Notes: generated by a model from the sequence alone, not told the origin. DNA of 13,244 bases from Phenylobacterium aquaticum (GCF_947378715.1 NZ_CANCLE010000114.1:1-13244), one strand, 5' to 3'. Counted from the stretch's first letter, positions 1 to 6,761 are shown. Numbers and translations are program-made.

Positions 1-161
1 CTGACCGCGATCTTCGCCACGGCGACCGCCGCCGACACGATGCCGCCGCCGATCAGGGTCAGCTTGATGGCTTCGCCGTATTGGTCCCACCACTTCGCGC
101 GCTTGCGCGCTTCAACGCGCAGGCGACGCTTGGATTTCTTCTTGAAGGGGCTCTGCACCAT
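1..161 (-). CDS. Small basic membrane-associated protein, copy A (3' end beyond the window)
   Basis: This unrecognised short protein starts at the ATG at 161-159, with GAGG a few bases upstream, and is still open at the left edge after 53 codons. The first 27 residues are very basic (PFKKKSKRR, then ARKRAKWWDQ). Residues 34-53 (KLTLIGGGIVSAAVAVAKIAV region) are hydrophobic and Gly/Ala-rich, long enough for one membrane helix. It matches copy B (3760-3924) at 34 of 53 positions with no gap, and many DNA differences are synonymous or conservative, which supports real translation. It lies 71 bp downstream of the GtrA-like gene on the same strand and may be the last gene of that operon. A positive N-terminus followed by one helix suggests an inner-membrane protein with its N-terminus in the cytoplasm. 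No function is assigned. Confidence 0.72.
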   Translation of the reverse strand, partial: MVQSPFKKKSKRRLRVEARKRAKWWDQYGEAIKLTLIGGGIVSAAVAVAKIAV

Positions 162-171
162 CGGTCCTCTG

Positions 172-198
172 ATCGTCTTCCATTGTGCCCAAGACGAT
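172..198. other. Inverted repeat between the GtrA-like gene and small protein A
   Basis: ATCGTCTT (172-179) and AAGACGAT (191-198) form a perfect 8-bp stem around an 11-nt loop. It lies between the GtrA-like stop and the start of small protein A. No T-run follows on the minus strand, so it is not a standard intrinsic terminator. It could be an RNA processing or stabilising hairpin between the two cistrons. Confidence 0.35.
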
Positions 199-232
199 GA
201 CGGTCGTCGAGCCCACGGCGACCCAGGCTGAG

Positions 233-703
233 TTAAGCGCCGCGATCCGCCCCGTGGCGGGCGGGAAAGCTGAACCGACGGTGGCCGAACCAGCTGGTCA
301 CCACCGGAGCGGCGACCGCCAGGCCGTGGCCGATGGCCTGCGGATAGAACCGAAAGCCCAGGACCGGGAAGAGGTGATCGACCAGGGCCAGGGCGACCAT
401 CCAGGTCAGGGCCATGCCGACCAGGTTCACCGCCACGAAATTGCGCGCCTGCCGCGCCAGGGGGAGGGGCGAGCCGGGGAAGACGAAGGCCCGAAAGAGC
501 CCGAACGCCACCACCATGCCGCTCCCATAGGCGCAGAGGACGGCGGCCGGAAAGGGCATGATCAGGCTCCAGCCGAACCGCGATCCCCAATTGACCCCCG
601 CCGCCAGGCCGCCCAGCGCCAGATAGCGGACCAGCGGCTTCCACCGGGCGGGCGTCGTCACCGCGGTCCCCGTCGGGGGATTGGGCGAGGGGGTGTCGGG
701 CAT
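233..703 (-). CDS. GtrA-like family membrane protein (putative polyprenyl-phosphate-sugar flippase)
   Basis: This 156-residue protein has four predicted membrane helices, roughly residues 24-43, 47-75, 90-113 and 125-145. The third segment has the RNFxxVNLVGMxLTW pattern and the C-terminus ends in GHRRFSF, both typical of the GtrA family. Family members are small inner-membrane proteins thought to flip or help transfer polyprenyl-phosphate-linked sugars. The frame stays open upstream to 1207, but that part runs antisense-like through the SDR coding frame. The ATG at 703-701 is chosen because it overlaps the SDR stop by one base (TGATG), a translational coupling arrangement. As last gene of the UbiA-DprE1-DprE2 cassette, it is the obvious candidate to move the lipid-linked pentose to the periplasm. 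The substrate is inferred from context. Confidence 0.85.
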   Translation of the reverse strand: MPDTPSPNPPTGTAVTTPARWKPLVRYLALGGLAAGVNWGSRFGWSLIMPFPAAVLCAYGSGMVVAFGLFRAFVFPGSPLPLARQARNFVAVNLVGMALTWMVALALVDHLFPVLGFRFYPQAIGHGLAVAAPVVTSWFGHRRFSFPARHGADRGA

Positions 704-1443
704 CAGAGCCGGGTGCGGTGGAACAAGCCGGCCGGCGCCAGGCGGATCGCCAACAGGATCAGCCGCCAGAACGACGGAGCGTAGATGATCGGGCCGCCGG
801 CGGTGGCGGCCTTGGCGATGACCTTGGCGATCGCCTCGGGCTGGGCCCACAGGGGGCCGCCCTTCGCCAGGTGAGCGGTCATCGGCGTGTCGATGAAGCC
901 CGGCTTGATCAGCACCGCCCGGGCGCCGGTGGGGGCCAGGCGGTGGGCCAGGCCCTGGATCAGCACGCCCAGACCCGCCTTGGCCGCGCCATAGATGAAG
1001 TTGGACCGCCGGCCGCGATCCCCGGCCACGGACCCCAGGACCACCAGGGCGCCCTGGCCCTGGGCCTCCAGCAGATTGGCCGCCGCCAGCGCCCATCCTG
1101 CGGCGGAGGTGAAATTGGTGGTCAGCTGTTCGGCGGCGTAGCCGAGGTCGGTCTCGCCCCGGGCCTGATCGGTCAGGGCCCCATAGGCGATCAGGATCAG
1201 GTCGCATCCGCCGAGCCCGGCGGCCATCCGCGGCAGGTCGGCGCCCGGGTCGGCGGTCGCCAGGTCGAGCGCGAACGGGGTCACGGCCGCCGCGCCGCGA
1301 ACCCGCAGATCGGCGGCCAGCAGCTCGAGCTCGTCTTCGCGTCGCGCCGCGATCGCCAGAGTCGCCCCTTGGGCCGCATAGAGCCTGGCCGTGGCGACGG
1401 CGACCGCCGACAGCCCGCCCAATATGATCACCTGCTTGGCCAT
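703..1443 (-). CDS. SDR reductase, DprE2-like (polyprenylphospho-2-keto-pentose reductase)
   Basis: This 246-residue short-chain dehydrogenase/reductase fits the classical SDR length. The N-terminal Rossmann glycine motif is a variant, GGLSAVA at residues 9-15, in place of TGxxxGIG. Ser138 (VLGSVAG), Tyr151 and Lys155 (YGAAK) form the catalytic set, and Asn110 fits the usual fourth position. PGFIDTPMT follows at 181-189. The last 20 residues are hydrophobic then basic (FWRLILLAIR...), as expected of an enzyme acting on a membrane lipid. In the mycobacterial DprE2 pathway the enzyme reduces the 2'-keto intermediate made by DprE1 to decaprenyl-phospho-arabinose using NADH. The gene starts 2 bp after the DprE1-like stop and overlaps the GtrA-like start by one base. 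Chemistry is well supported; the exact sugar and prenyl chain are inferred. Confidence 0.88.
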   Translation of the reverse strand: MAKQVIILGGLSAVAVATARLYAAQGATLAIAARREDELELLAADLRVRGAAAVTPFALDLATADPGADLPRMAAGLGGCDLILIAYGALTDQARGETDLGYAAEQLTTNFTSAAGWALAAANLLEAQGQGALVVLGSVAGDRGRRSNFIYGAAKAGLGVLIQGLAHRLAPTGARAVLIKPGFIDTPMTAHLAKGGPLWAQPEAIAKVIAKAATAGGPIIYAPSFWRLILLAIRLAPAGLFHRTRL

Positions 1444-1445
1444 GG

Positions 1446-2774
1446 TCAGAGCCCCATACGTGTCAGGAAGTCGGATCCGCAGGCCGGGTCCCGATAGGTC
1501 AGGAACCGCTGGGCTTGCGGAAAGCTCAGCGCGAACATGTCGCGCGGCATGCGCCCGTCCTTGGCCGGATAGAGCGCCCCCTTGGCGGCGCGGACCACCG
1601 CGTCCAGCCGCGCCAGCAGGGCCTGGGTCGCCTGGCCCCGATTGCGGAAATCCAGGGCCAGGGTGTAGCCGGGCCGGGGAAAGGACAGCATTCCGGGGGA
1701 GGCCAGGGCCCCGAAGGTCTTCAACACCACCAGGGGCGAGCCCTCGCCCGAGCGGCCGATGATCCGCAACATGTCAGCCAGCGCCTCGCGGCCGCCCTGG
1801 TGCGGAACGACGGATTGATACTGATAGAACCCACTGCGACCATAGAGCCGGTTCCAGTTCTGGACGGCGTCCAGGGGATAGAAGACGTCGCCATAGGCCA
1901 GGCGCGCGCGCCGGGGCCGGGCCAGCTGGACGGCGCGATAGGCCTGATTGAACAGCGACAGGGAGACCCGGTTGAGGGCGAAGCTCGGCGCCTCAAAGGG
2001 AAGGCTCGGGCCGCGGCGATCGCCTTGCGCCACGCAGCCGCCGTCCGTCGCCCAGTTGGCGCGGGTATAGACCCCCAGGCCCAGCTTCGATCCCCGCTGG
2101 GCGCAGTCGATCCAGGCCACGGTCTGCTCAAACCGCTCCAGGCTTTGAAGATTGAGCGCGAAGAAATCGTCGAGGCCGCCCAGGGGCAGGGTCTCGACGA
2201 CAAGATCGGTGGAGGCGATGGCGGTCAGCTGCAGGGTCACCTCGACAATGAGCCCGGTCAGCCCCATGCCGCCCACCGTCGCGGCGAACAGCTCCGGATC
2301 GGACTGGGGCGTGATCTCGATCAGACCCCGGTCGCTGCGCAGCAGGGACAAGGCCCGGACGTGGCGGCCAAAGGTCCCGGCCCAGCTGTGGTTCTTGCCA
2401 TGGACATCATGGGCCACCGCGCCGCCCAGGGTCACATGCCGCGTGCCCGGCGTCACCGGGACGAACCAGCCCTGCGGCGCCGTCACCTTCAGGAGGGTGT
2501 CCAGGGACAGTCCCGCCTGGGCGCGCAGGAGGCCGGTCATGGCGTCAAAGCTGCGGAACCGGTCGAGGCAGGTCATGTCGATCAGCCGGCCCTCGGCATG
2601 GAGCCCGCTGTCGCCGTAGGACCGGCCCAGGCCGCGCGCCAGCCGAGGGCCCTTGTCGACGGCGGCCCAGGCCCGCAGTTCAGAGGCGTCGGCAGGGCGT
2701 CCCAGGCTCTGGCGGCCGCGATGAGCGCGGCCCCAGGACAGCACGTCGTCGCGGGGCTGGAACACCAGGGTCAC
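1446..2774 (-). CDS. FAD-dependent oxidase, DprE1-like (polyprenylphospho-ribose 2'-oxidase)
   Basis: This 442-residue protein has a PCMH-type FAD-binding domain: RGLGRSYGDSGL (47-58), TPGTRHVTLGGAVAHDVHGK (108-127) and GGMGLTG (168-174). The HGKNH block (125-129) and YGRSGFYQYQ (311-320) correspond to active-site blocks of mycobacterial DprE1. Lys405 in LYPAKDGR matches the essential lysine of the family (Lys418 in M. tuberculosis). The position aligned by eye with the benzothiazinone-reactive Cys387 is Ala373 (TLALDF). DprE1 oxidises the 2'-hydroxyl of decaprenyl-phospho-ribose, the first half of epimerisation to arabinose. The gene overlaps the UbiA-like gene by 4 bp (ATGA) and is followed 2 bp later by the reductase, so the epimerase pair is translated together. 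There is no signal peptide. Confidence 0.9.
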   Translation of the reverse strand: MTLVFQPRDDVLSWGRAHRGRQSLGRPADASELRAWAAVDKGPRLARGLGRSYGDSGLHAEGRLIDMTCLDRFRSFDAMTGLLRAQAGLSLDTLLKVTAPQGWFVPVTPGTRHVTLGGAVAHDVHGKNHSWAGTFGRHVRALSLLRSDRGLIEITPQSDPELFAATVGGMGLTGLIVEVTLQLTAIASTDLVVETLPLGGLDDFFALNLQSLERFEQTVAWIDCAQRGSKLGLGVYTRANWATDGGCVAQGDRRGPSLPFEAPSFALNRVSLSLFNQAYRAVQLARPRRARLAYGDVFYPLDAVQNWNRLYGRSGFYQYQSVVPHQGGREALADMLRIIGRSGEGSPLVVLKTFGALASPGMLSFPRPGYTLALDFRNRGQATQALLARLDAVVRAAKGALYPAKDGRMPRDMFALSFPQAQRFLTYRDPACGSDFLTRMGL

Positions 2775-3685
2775 AGGATCACCGCAGCCACGAAACTCAG
2801 CGCCACAAGCGCCCCCAGCGCCAGGCTGACCCGGTCGCGGATCGCGAAGATGACCGGGTCATCGTCGAGCGCGCCCCGCCCGCAGAGCAGCCAGATTCGC
2901 CCCAGCCAGAGCGCCAGCAGCAGCGGAAACGCCCAGAGCGCCTGGGGCGAGCGGTAGAGCCCGGTCCCGAACGCCTCCTCGATCAGGTACATGACCATGA
3001 CCAGGACCGCCGCCGCCGACAGGGCCACCCCCATCGCCAGGACGAAGGGCTCGTCGGCCGTGACATAGCCGCGTCCGGGCAGCCTCTCGCCCCCCAGGGC
3101 CTTGAGCCGCTTGATCTCCGTCAGCCGCTTGGCCAGGGACAGCGAGCTGAACAGGAACATCGAGAACACCAGCAGCCAGGCCGACCAGGCGACGCCGGCG
3201 CAGACGACGCCCAGCGCGATCCGCAAGGTGAACAGGGCCGCCAGGAGGGCGACGTCCAGGATCGGCACGCGTTTGAGCGCGAAGGAATAGCCGAGCGTCA
3301 GGGCCAGGTAGACGCACAACATCGCCACGGCTGGCGGTCCGTGCGCCAACCCGCCCAGGCCCAGGCCGCCCACGAGACCCAGGGGCAGGACCACCAGGCC
3401 GGCGGCGATCGAAATCCGGCCGCTGGCGAAGGCGCGTTTGTGCTTGGTCCAGTGGGCCCGATCGTCGGCGAGGTCGATGAGGTCGTTGAGCACATAGGTC
3501 GAAGACGCGACCAGGCCCAGGCCGAGGAAGCCTAGCAGGGCGCTCAGCCAGGCCGTCCCAGAATGGCTCACCCCGCCCAGCACCACCGGCAGGAAGACCA
3601 GGGCGTTCTTCGCCCAATGGTGCAGGCGCAGGGCGCCGGCCCAGTCGCCGAGGCTGGCGGGGCGCTGCGGCCGATCGGTCATCAT
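2771..3685 (-). CDS. UbiA-family prenyltransferase, putative polyprenyl-phosphate phosphoribosyltransferase (DPPR synthase-like)
   Basis: This 304-residue membrane protein has about eight to nine hydrophobic helices. The first Asp-rich motif is NDLIDLADD (67-75). The conserved basic stretches are RLHHWAKN (20-27) and KHKRAFASGR (81-90), and the second motif region is YSFALKRVPILD (133-144). The sequence resembles the UbiA branch that transfers 5-phosphoribose from PRPP to polyprenyl phosphate (Rv3806c of mycobacteria) more than quinone prenyltransferases. Direct coupling to DprE1- and DprE2-like genes supports this. The N-terminal HAD phosphatase domain fused to some proteins of this branch is absent, so the phosphatase must come from elsewhere. 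Start: two adjacent ATGs (3685 and 3682); the upstream AGGGAG six bases before 3685 favours the first. It heads the four-gene cassette. Confidence 0.87.
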   Translation of the reverse strand: MMTDRPQRPASLGDWAGALRLHHWAKNALVFLPVVLGGVSHSGTAWLSALLGFLGLGLVASSTYVLNDLIDLADDRAHWTKHKRAFASGRISIAAGLVVLPLGLVGGLGLGGLAHGPPAVAMLCVYLALTLGYSFALKRVPILDVALLAALFTLRIALGVVCAGVAWSAWLLVFSMFLFSSLSLAKRLTEIKRLKALGGERLPGRGYVTADEPFVLAMGVALSAAAVLVMVMYLIEEAFGTGLYRSPQALWAFPLLLALWLGRIWLLCGRGALDDDPVIFAIRDRVSLALGALVALSFVAAVIL

Positions 3686-3759
3686 GGCGACTCCCTTAAG
3701 GGCCCGCGCCCCGGCGACCTCGATGCCCCCGGCGGTCCGACGATGTCAAACCCCGTCGG

Positions 3760-3924
3760 CTATCTGACCGCCATTTCGGCCACCATCACCGCGGCCGAAA
3801 TCACACCGCCGGCGATCAGGCTGAGGCGGATCTTCTCGCCATGGCGGTCCCACCATTTGGCCCGCTCCCGGGCCTGCAGCCGCTGGCGGCGCTTTGACTT
3901 CTTTTGAAAGGGTCGCTTCAACAT
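3760..3924 (-). CDS. Small basic membrane-associated protein, copy B (54 aa)
   Basis: This complete 54-residue protein (ATG 3924-3922, stop TAG 3762-3760) is a paralogue of the protein at 1-161. It starts MLKRPFQKKSKRRQ, continues with ARERAKWWDRHGEKI, and ends in a hydrophobic Gly/Ala-rich segment (residues 34-53) and a final Arg. The shared core is PF-KKSKRR, AR-RAKWWD, G--I-L-LI-GG and SAAV-VA--AV. The conserved basic stretch, the WWD motif and one possible membrane helix suggest a small membrane protein that may interact with acidic lipids or a partner enzyme. It lies 48 bp downstream of the SapC-like stop and 74 bp upstream of the UbiA-like start, all on one strand, and may be the first gene of the cassette. 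No strong Shine-Dalgarno is visible and a palindrome covers the start. The function is not recognised. Confidence 0.75.
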   Translation of the reverse strand: MLKRPFQKKSKRRQRLQARERAKWWDRHGEKIRLSLIAGGVISAAVMVAEMAVR

Positions 3925-3937
3925 CGGCCCGCCGATG
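3922..3937. promoter_or_regulatory. 16-bp near-perfect palindrome over the start codon of small protein B
   Basis: CATCGGC (3922-3928) and GCCGATG (3931-3937) are perfect inverted arms separated by CC. The outer bases of the left arm are the start codon itself. In RNA the arms could form a short hairpin hiding the start. As DNA it could be a protein-binding site. It could also be chance in GC-rich sequence. Confidence 0.3.
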
Positions 3938-3972
3938 CAAGAGGTCTGCCAATCCCCGCGCCGCCCGGCGGT

Positions 3973-4743
3973 TCAGCCTTGGCGCGTCACCAGCAGGTCG
4001 CCAAGGCGGCCCCAGTTCAAGGTCGACTGCAGCTGGGCATAGATGGCGGTGATCCAGCCCTGGCGGCGCAGGGTGAGAAACACCTCATCCGGCAGGCTGC
4101 GGAACTTGGCTTCGTCGATCGAGGCGAAGCCGGCCATGTTGATCTTTCCCCCGTCGGGCATCTCAACCTCGGCTGAGCGCGCCTCCAAGACCCCGCAGGC
4201 GATCAGGGCCTCGACGAAGGGGGAGGTCGCGAGGTCGGCGGCATGCACCGAACGGCAGAAATTGAACGCCTTTTCCAGCATCGGCGTCGGTTCCTCGCCC
4301 TGGAACAGCCGCTGCCCGCCCTCGCGCACCAGCACCTTGGGCGTGTCATCGATGCACAATTGCACCCCCTCGCCCTCGCCATATTCGGACAGAATGAACG
4401 GGTAGCGGCGGACATAGGCCGGGATATAGGCGCCCTGCGTCCAGTCTCCGGCGCGGTCCACGAAGAGGTTCTCGTCATCCCGAAGGCCCAGGACCGCCAC
4501 CGGCCGCACGCCGCCCTCGATGGTGAAGGCGATCGGATAGTTCAGGGCCGCCATCGGAAATTCGGACATGGTCAGGGGCACGGCGTTGGTCCGGGCCGCG
4601 AACCCATAGTTCAGGTGATCCAACAGGCCAGCCTGCCCATGCGCCCGGGGATGCAGCGCTACGGGATTTTCATAGAACAACGGTCGCATTTGGATTCTGT
4701 TGGCTCCCCCAAGCCAGTCTCCGATCCCTCTGGGCGCGGACAT
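3973..4743 (-). CDS. SapC-family protein
   Basis: This protein of up to 256 residues is recognised as SapC-like. It has FYENPVALHPRAHG near the N-terminus, a central block with PAYVRRYPFILSE and LCIDDTPKVL, and a C-terminal part with RLFQGEEPTPML and a Trp-Ile-Thr-Ala-Ile-Tyr-Ala-Gln-Leu-Gln-Ser end region. The family is named after a Campylobacter S-layer locus gene, but its biochemical role is not established. Alphaproteobacterial members are cytosolic-looking and have no signal peptide; none is seen here. The start is uncertain: ATG 4743 has only a weak GAGA just upstream. ATG 4689 (residue 19, MRPLFYENP) begins closer to the conserved part, with its purine tract (GGGGGAG) rather far away. 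It lies upstream of small protein B on the same strand, so it may share that transcript. Confidence 0.8.
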   Translation of the reverse strand: MSAPRGIGDWLGGANRIQMRPLFYENPVALHPRAHGQAGLLDHLNYGFAARTNAVPLTMSEFPMAALNYPIAFTIEGGVRPVAVLGLRDDENLFVDRAGDWTQGAYIPAYVRRYPFILSEYGEGEGVQLCIDDTPKVLVREGGQRLFQGEEPTPMLEKAFNFCRSVHAADLATSPFVEALIACGVLEARSAEVEMPDGGKINMAGFASIDEAKFRSLPDEVFLTLRRQGWITAIYAQLQSTLNWGRLGDLLVTRQG

Positions 4744-4962
4744 TTCTCAGTAAATCATGAGCTAAGCAAATTTGCGAGCCGCGACTAGCGCCCCGCGTCA
4801 TCGATCCGTCGGCGGCGCAGTCCTGGCGGGCGCCGCGCAACCGATTGGCATAACCAGGGGTCGTAACGGACAAATCGCAGGCCGGCCCCGCTCACGAGAA
4901 CACAACTATTGGTTTTGCGAGGCCGGTCAGATACGAAATCGAGCTGTGTTTGGGAGCCCGAG
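4744..4962. promoter_or_regulatory. Divergent intergenic region upstream of the SapC-like gene and the hydrolase gene
   Basis: About 220 bp of locally less GC-rich DNA lies between the SapC-like start and the first plausible start on the plus strand, so it must hold promoters in both directions. A perfect 10-bp palindrome, GCAAATTTGC (4766-4775), lies 23 bp upstream of the longer SapC start and is a candidate operator. I could not identify a convincing -35/-10 pair. Small frames that cross it lack ribosome-binding sites. Confidence 0.4.
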
Positions 4963-5064
4963 ATGTCCTTGCCTGCCGCGCCGGTGAAACCCCTGACCTT
5001 CAGGCCGGCCGAGGGCTCACCCGCTGAGGGCACGTCGGTTGCAGGTCTTGCGGCATGCAGATGA
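4963..5064 (+). CDS. Possible 33-codon leader ORF upstream of the fused hydrolase
   Basis: ATG 4963 follows GGGAG at an ideal six-base spacing, the best ribosome-binding site in this intergenic region. It opens a 33-codon frame starting MSLPAAPVKPLTF. The first 24 codons end in G or C in 20 cases, like real genes here; the last eight do not. The TGA stop (5062-5064) overlaps the second ATG of the hydrolase (5061-5063) as ATGA, which would couple translation. It is not in the hydrolase frame. It could be a coupling leader peptide, the remnant of a longer gene, or chance. The peptide is rich in Pro and Ala, has no membrane segment and resembles nothing I recognise. Confidence 0.4.
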   Translation: MSLPAAPVKPLTFRPAEGSPAEGTSVAGLAACR

Positions 5065-6758
5065 CCTCGCCCCAGTTTGCGACAGTTCAGGCGCTGGATT
5101 TGGCGCCCCTGGCCCGGCCCGTGGCCTTCGAAGGCTGCTTTGGCTGGCTGCACCCGGCGCACGGGCCCATGCCTCGCAAGGTCGGCGTGGTCATCGTCCC
5201 CGGCGTTGGCCGCGACGCCCGCTGTGGTCACAAGCCCCTTCGGCTGCTGGCCGAGCAATTGGCCGGGGCCGGCTTCGCGACCCTGCGCTACGATCACCCC
5301 GGTCAGGGCGAGGGGCTGGAGCTCGCCGAAGGCCAGGACGTCCTGGAGGCTTGGACCCAAGGCGTGGCCCAGGCCGCCCAGGCGCTGCGCGATGCGACCG
5401 GCGTCGCCGAGGTGGTGCTGGTCGGCCTCAGGCTGGGCGCCACCCTGGCCGCCCTGGCCCAGGCGGACGCCGCCGGCCTGGTGCTCCTCGCCCCGGTGAT
5501 CCTCGGCCGGCGCTGGCTGCGCGAATTGAAGGTCGCCGCCGTCCTGGGCGGCACGGGCGGGCGCGATGACGGCGAGGTCTTCGAAGCCGAGGGGCTCAGC
5601 CTGGCCAGCGACACCGCCGCGCGACTATCCGGGCTCGACCTGACCGCGATCCACGCCACCACCCCCAAGGTCCTGATGATCGCCCAGACCGAGGCGTCGG
5701 ACCTGTTGGGCGAACATCTGAAGGGCCTGGGCGCCGATGTCGCCCGCGCCGACTTCCCCGGCTACGACATGTTGTTCGAGGACGCGCACAGCAATCGCGC
5801 GCCGACCCAGGTGTTTGATCGGGTCGCGGCCTGGCTGGAGGCGAGCTTTCAGGAACGCGCGACCGACCCGCGCCAGCCGCCGGAGGCGGCCGCAGAGCTT
5901 CGGCCCCCAGGCGCGGTCGAGCGACCGGTGCGGTTTGGCGAAGGTCTGGCGGGCGTGCTGTGCCAGCCCGATGGGGACCATGAACCTCGTCGAGCCGTGA
6001 TCTTCTGCAACACCGGCGGGGATCCCCGCGTCGGCATCGGCGGCTTCGCGGTGCAGGCGTCGCGTCTGCTGGCGAAGAAGGGCGTGGCCTCGCTGCGGTT
6101 TGATTTCGCCGGGCTGGGCGACAGCCCCTCGGATGCGCCGATCCATGTCTATGAGACCTCGCGTCAGCCAGATTTGGCGTCGGCGATCAGCTTTCTCCAG
6201 GAGGAGGGGTTTGCCGAGGTCACCCTGGTCGGCGCCTGCGCGGGCGCCTATCACGCCCTGGCTGCGGCCCGACAGGACCCGCGCGTCGGCGCGGTGTTCG
6301 CCATCAACGCGGCCAAGCTGATTTGGCGGCCGGGCGATTCCCTGGCCGTCGGTCGGCGCGACGAGGGCAAGTCGACCGCGGCCTACAAGGCGGGCTTCAG
6401 GCAAGCTGAGACCTGGATGTGTCTGCTGAAGGGCCAGGTGGACGTGGGCGCGGTGGCCGCCACCCTGGCCCGGCGCCTGGTCGCCCGTTGGACCCGGCCG
6501 GCGAACCATGGCGAGGTCGCGGCCCTGCGCGGCGGCATGGCCGCCTTCGCGGCGCGCGGTGGCCGGGCCCATCTGCTGGTCGGCCTCGATGACCCGTCGC
6601 TGGACGAGGTGGCCAACTATTTCGGGCCGGAGGGCCGCAACTGGCAAGCCCATGACGGCTTGACCCTCAGCGTCCGCGCCGGGATCGACCACGGCCTGGC
6701 GCTGGCCTTCAGCCGGCGCATCGCGCTGGCGGAGTTGCAGGCCTTCCTGGGTGTCTAG
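5055..6758 (+). CDS. Tandem alpha/beta-hydrolase fusion protein (exosortase/polysaccharide-locus type)
   Basis: This 567-residue protein has two alpha/beta-hydrolase domains, about residues 20-265 and 288-567. Domain 1 has RYDHPGQGEG (78-87) and a nucleophile elbow GLRLG (124-128), with Arg126 where Ser is expected, so it probably lacks hydrolase activity. Domain 2 has CNTGGDPRVG (318-327), RFDFAGLGDS (348-357) and the elbow GACAG (393-397) with Cys395 as nucleophile. LDD (511-513) and GIDHG (543-547) can supply the acid and His546. The GLRLG and G-C-x-G elbows recall the paired hydrolases of exosortase and exopolysaccharide loci, normally separate genes. No signal peptide is seen, so it is probably cytosolic. 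Start: ATG 5055, or ATG 5061, which overlaps the leader stop. It ends 3 bp from the convergent xylanase stop. The substrate is unknown, possibly an acyl or lipid-linked intermediate. Confidence 0.85.
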   Translation: MQMTSPQFATVQALDLAPLARPVAFEGCFGWLHPAHGPMPRKVGVVIVPGVGRDARCGHKPLRLLAEQLAGAGFATLRYDHPGQGEGLELAEGQDVLEAWTQGVAQAAQALRDATGVAEVVLVGLRLGATLAALAQADAAGLVLLAPVILGRRWLRELKVAAVLGGTGGRDDGEVFEAEGLSLASDTAARLSGLDLTAIHATTPKVLMIAQTEASDLLGEHLKGLGADVARADFPGYDMLFEDAHSNRAPTQVFDRVAAWLEASFQERATDPRQPPEAAAELRPPGAVERPVRFGEGLAGVLCQPDGDHEPRRAVIFCNTGGDPRVGIGGFAVQASRLLAKKGVASLRFDFAGLGDSPSDAPIHVYETSRQPDLASAISFLQEEGFAEVTLVGACAGAYHALAAARQDPRVGAVFAINAAKLIWRPGDSLAVGRRDEGKSTAAYKAGFRQAETWMCLLKGQVDVGAVAATLARRLVARWTRPANHGEVAALRGGMAAFAARGGRAHLLVGLDDPSLDEVANYFGPEGRNWQAHDGLTLSVRAGIDHGLALAFSRRIALAELQAFLGV

Positions 6759-6761
6759 GCC

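Noticed and set aside
704..1207. Upstream extension of the GtrA-like reading frame
   Set aside because: The extension is Gly/Arg/Pro-rich and lies inside the SDR gene in another frame; the ATG at 703 coupled to the SDR stop explains the family-length protein.
1515..2957. Long plus-strand open frame (480 codons) opposite the DprE1- and UbiA-like genes
   Set aside because: It mirrors two clear minus-strand genes, has no recognisable domain and has Gln/Gly/Arg-rich composition typical of antisense frames in GC-rich DNA.
4785..5360. Minus-strand frame of 191 codons across the intergenic region and hydrolase 5' end
   Set aside because: It is mostly antisense to the hydrolase, with no ribosome-binding site and no domain.
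5625..6692. Minus-strand frame of 355 codons opposite the fused hydrolase
   Set aside because: It is antisense to a gene with two recognisable hydrolase domains; composition is shadow-like.
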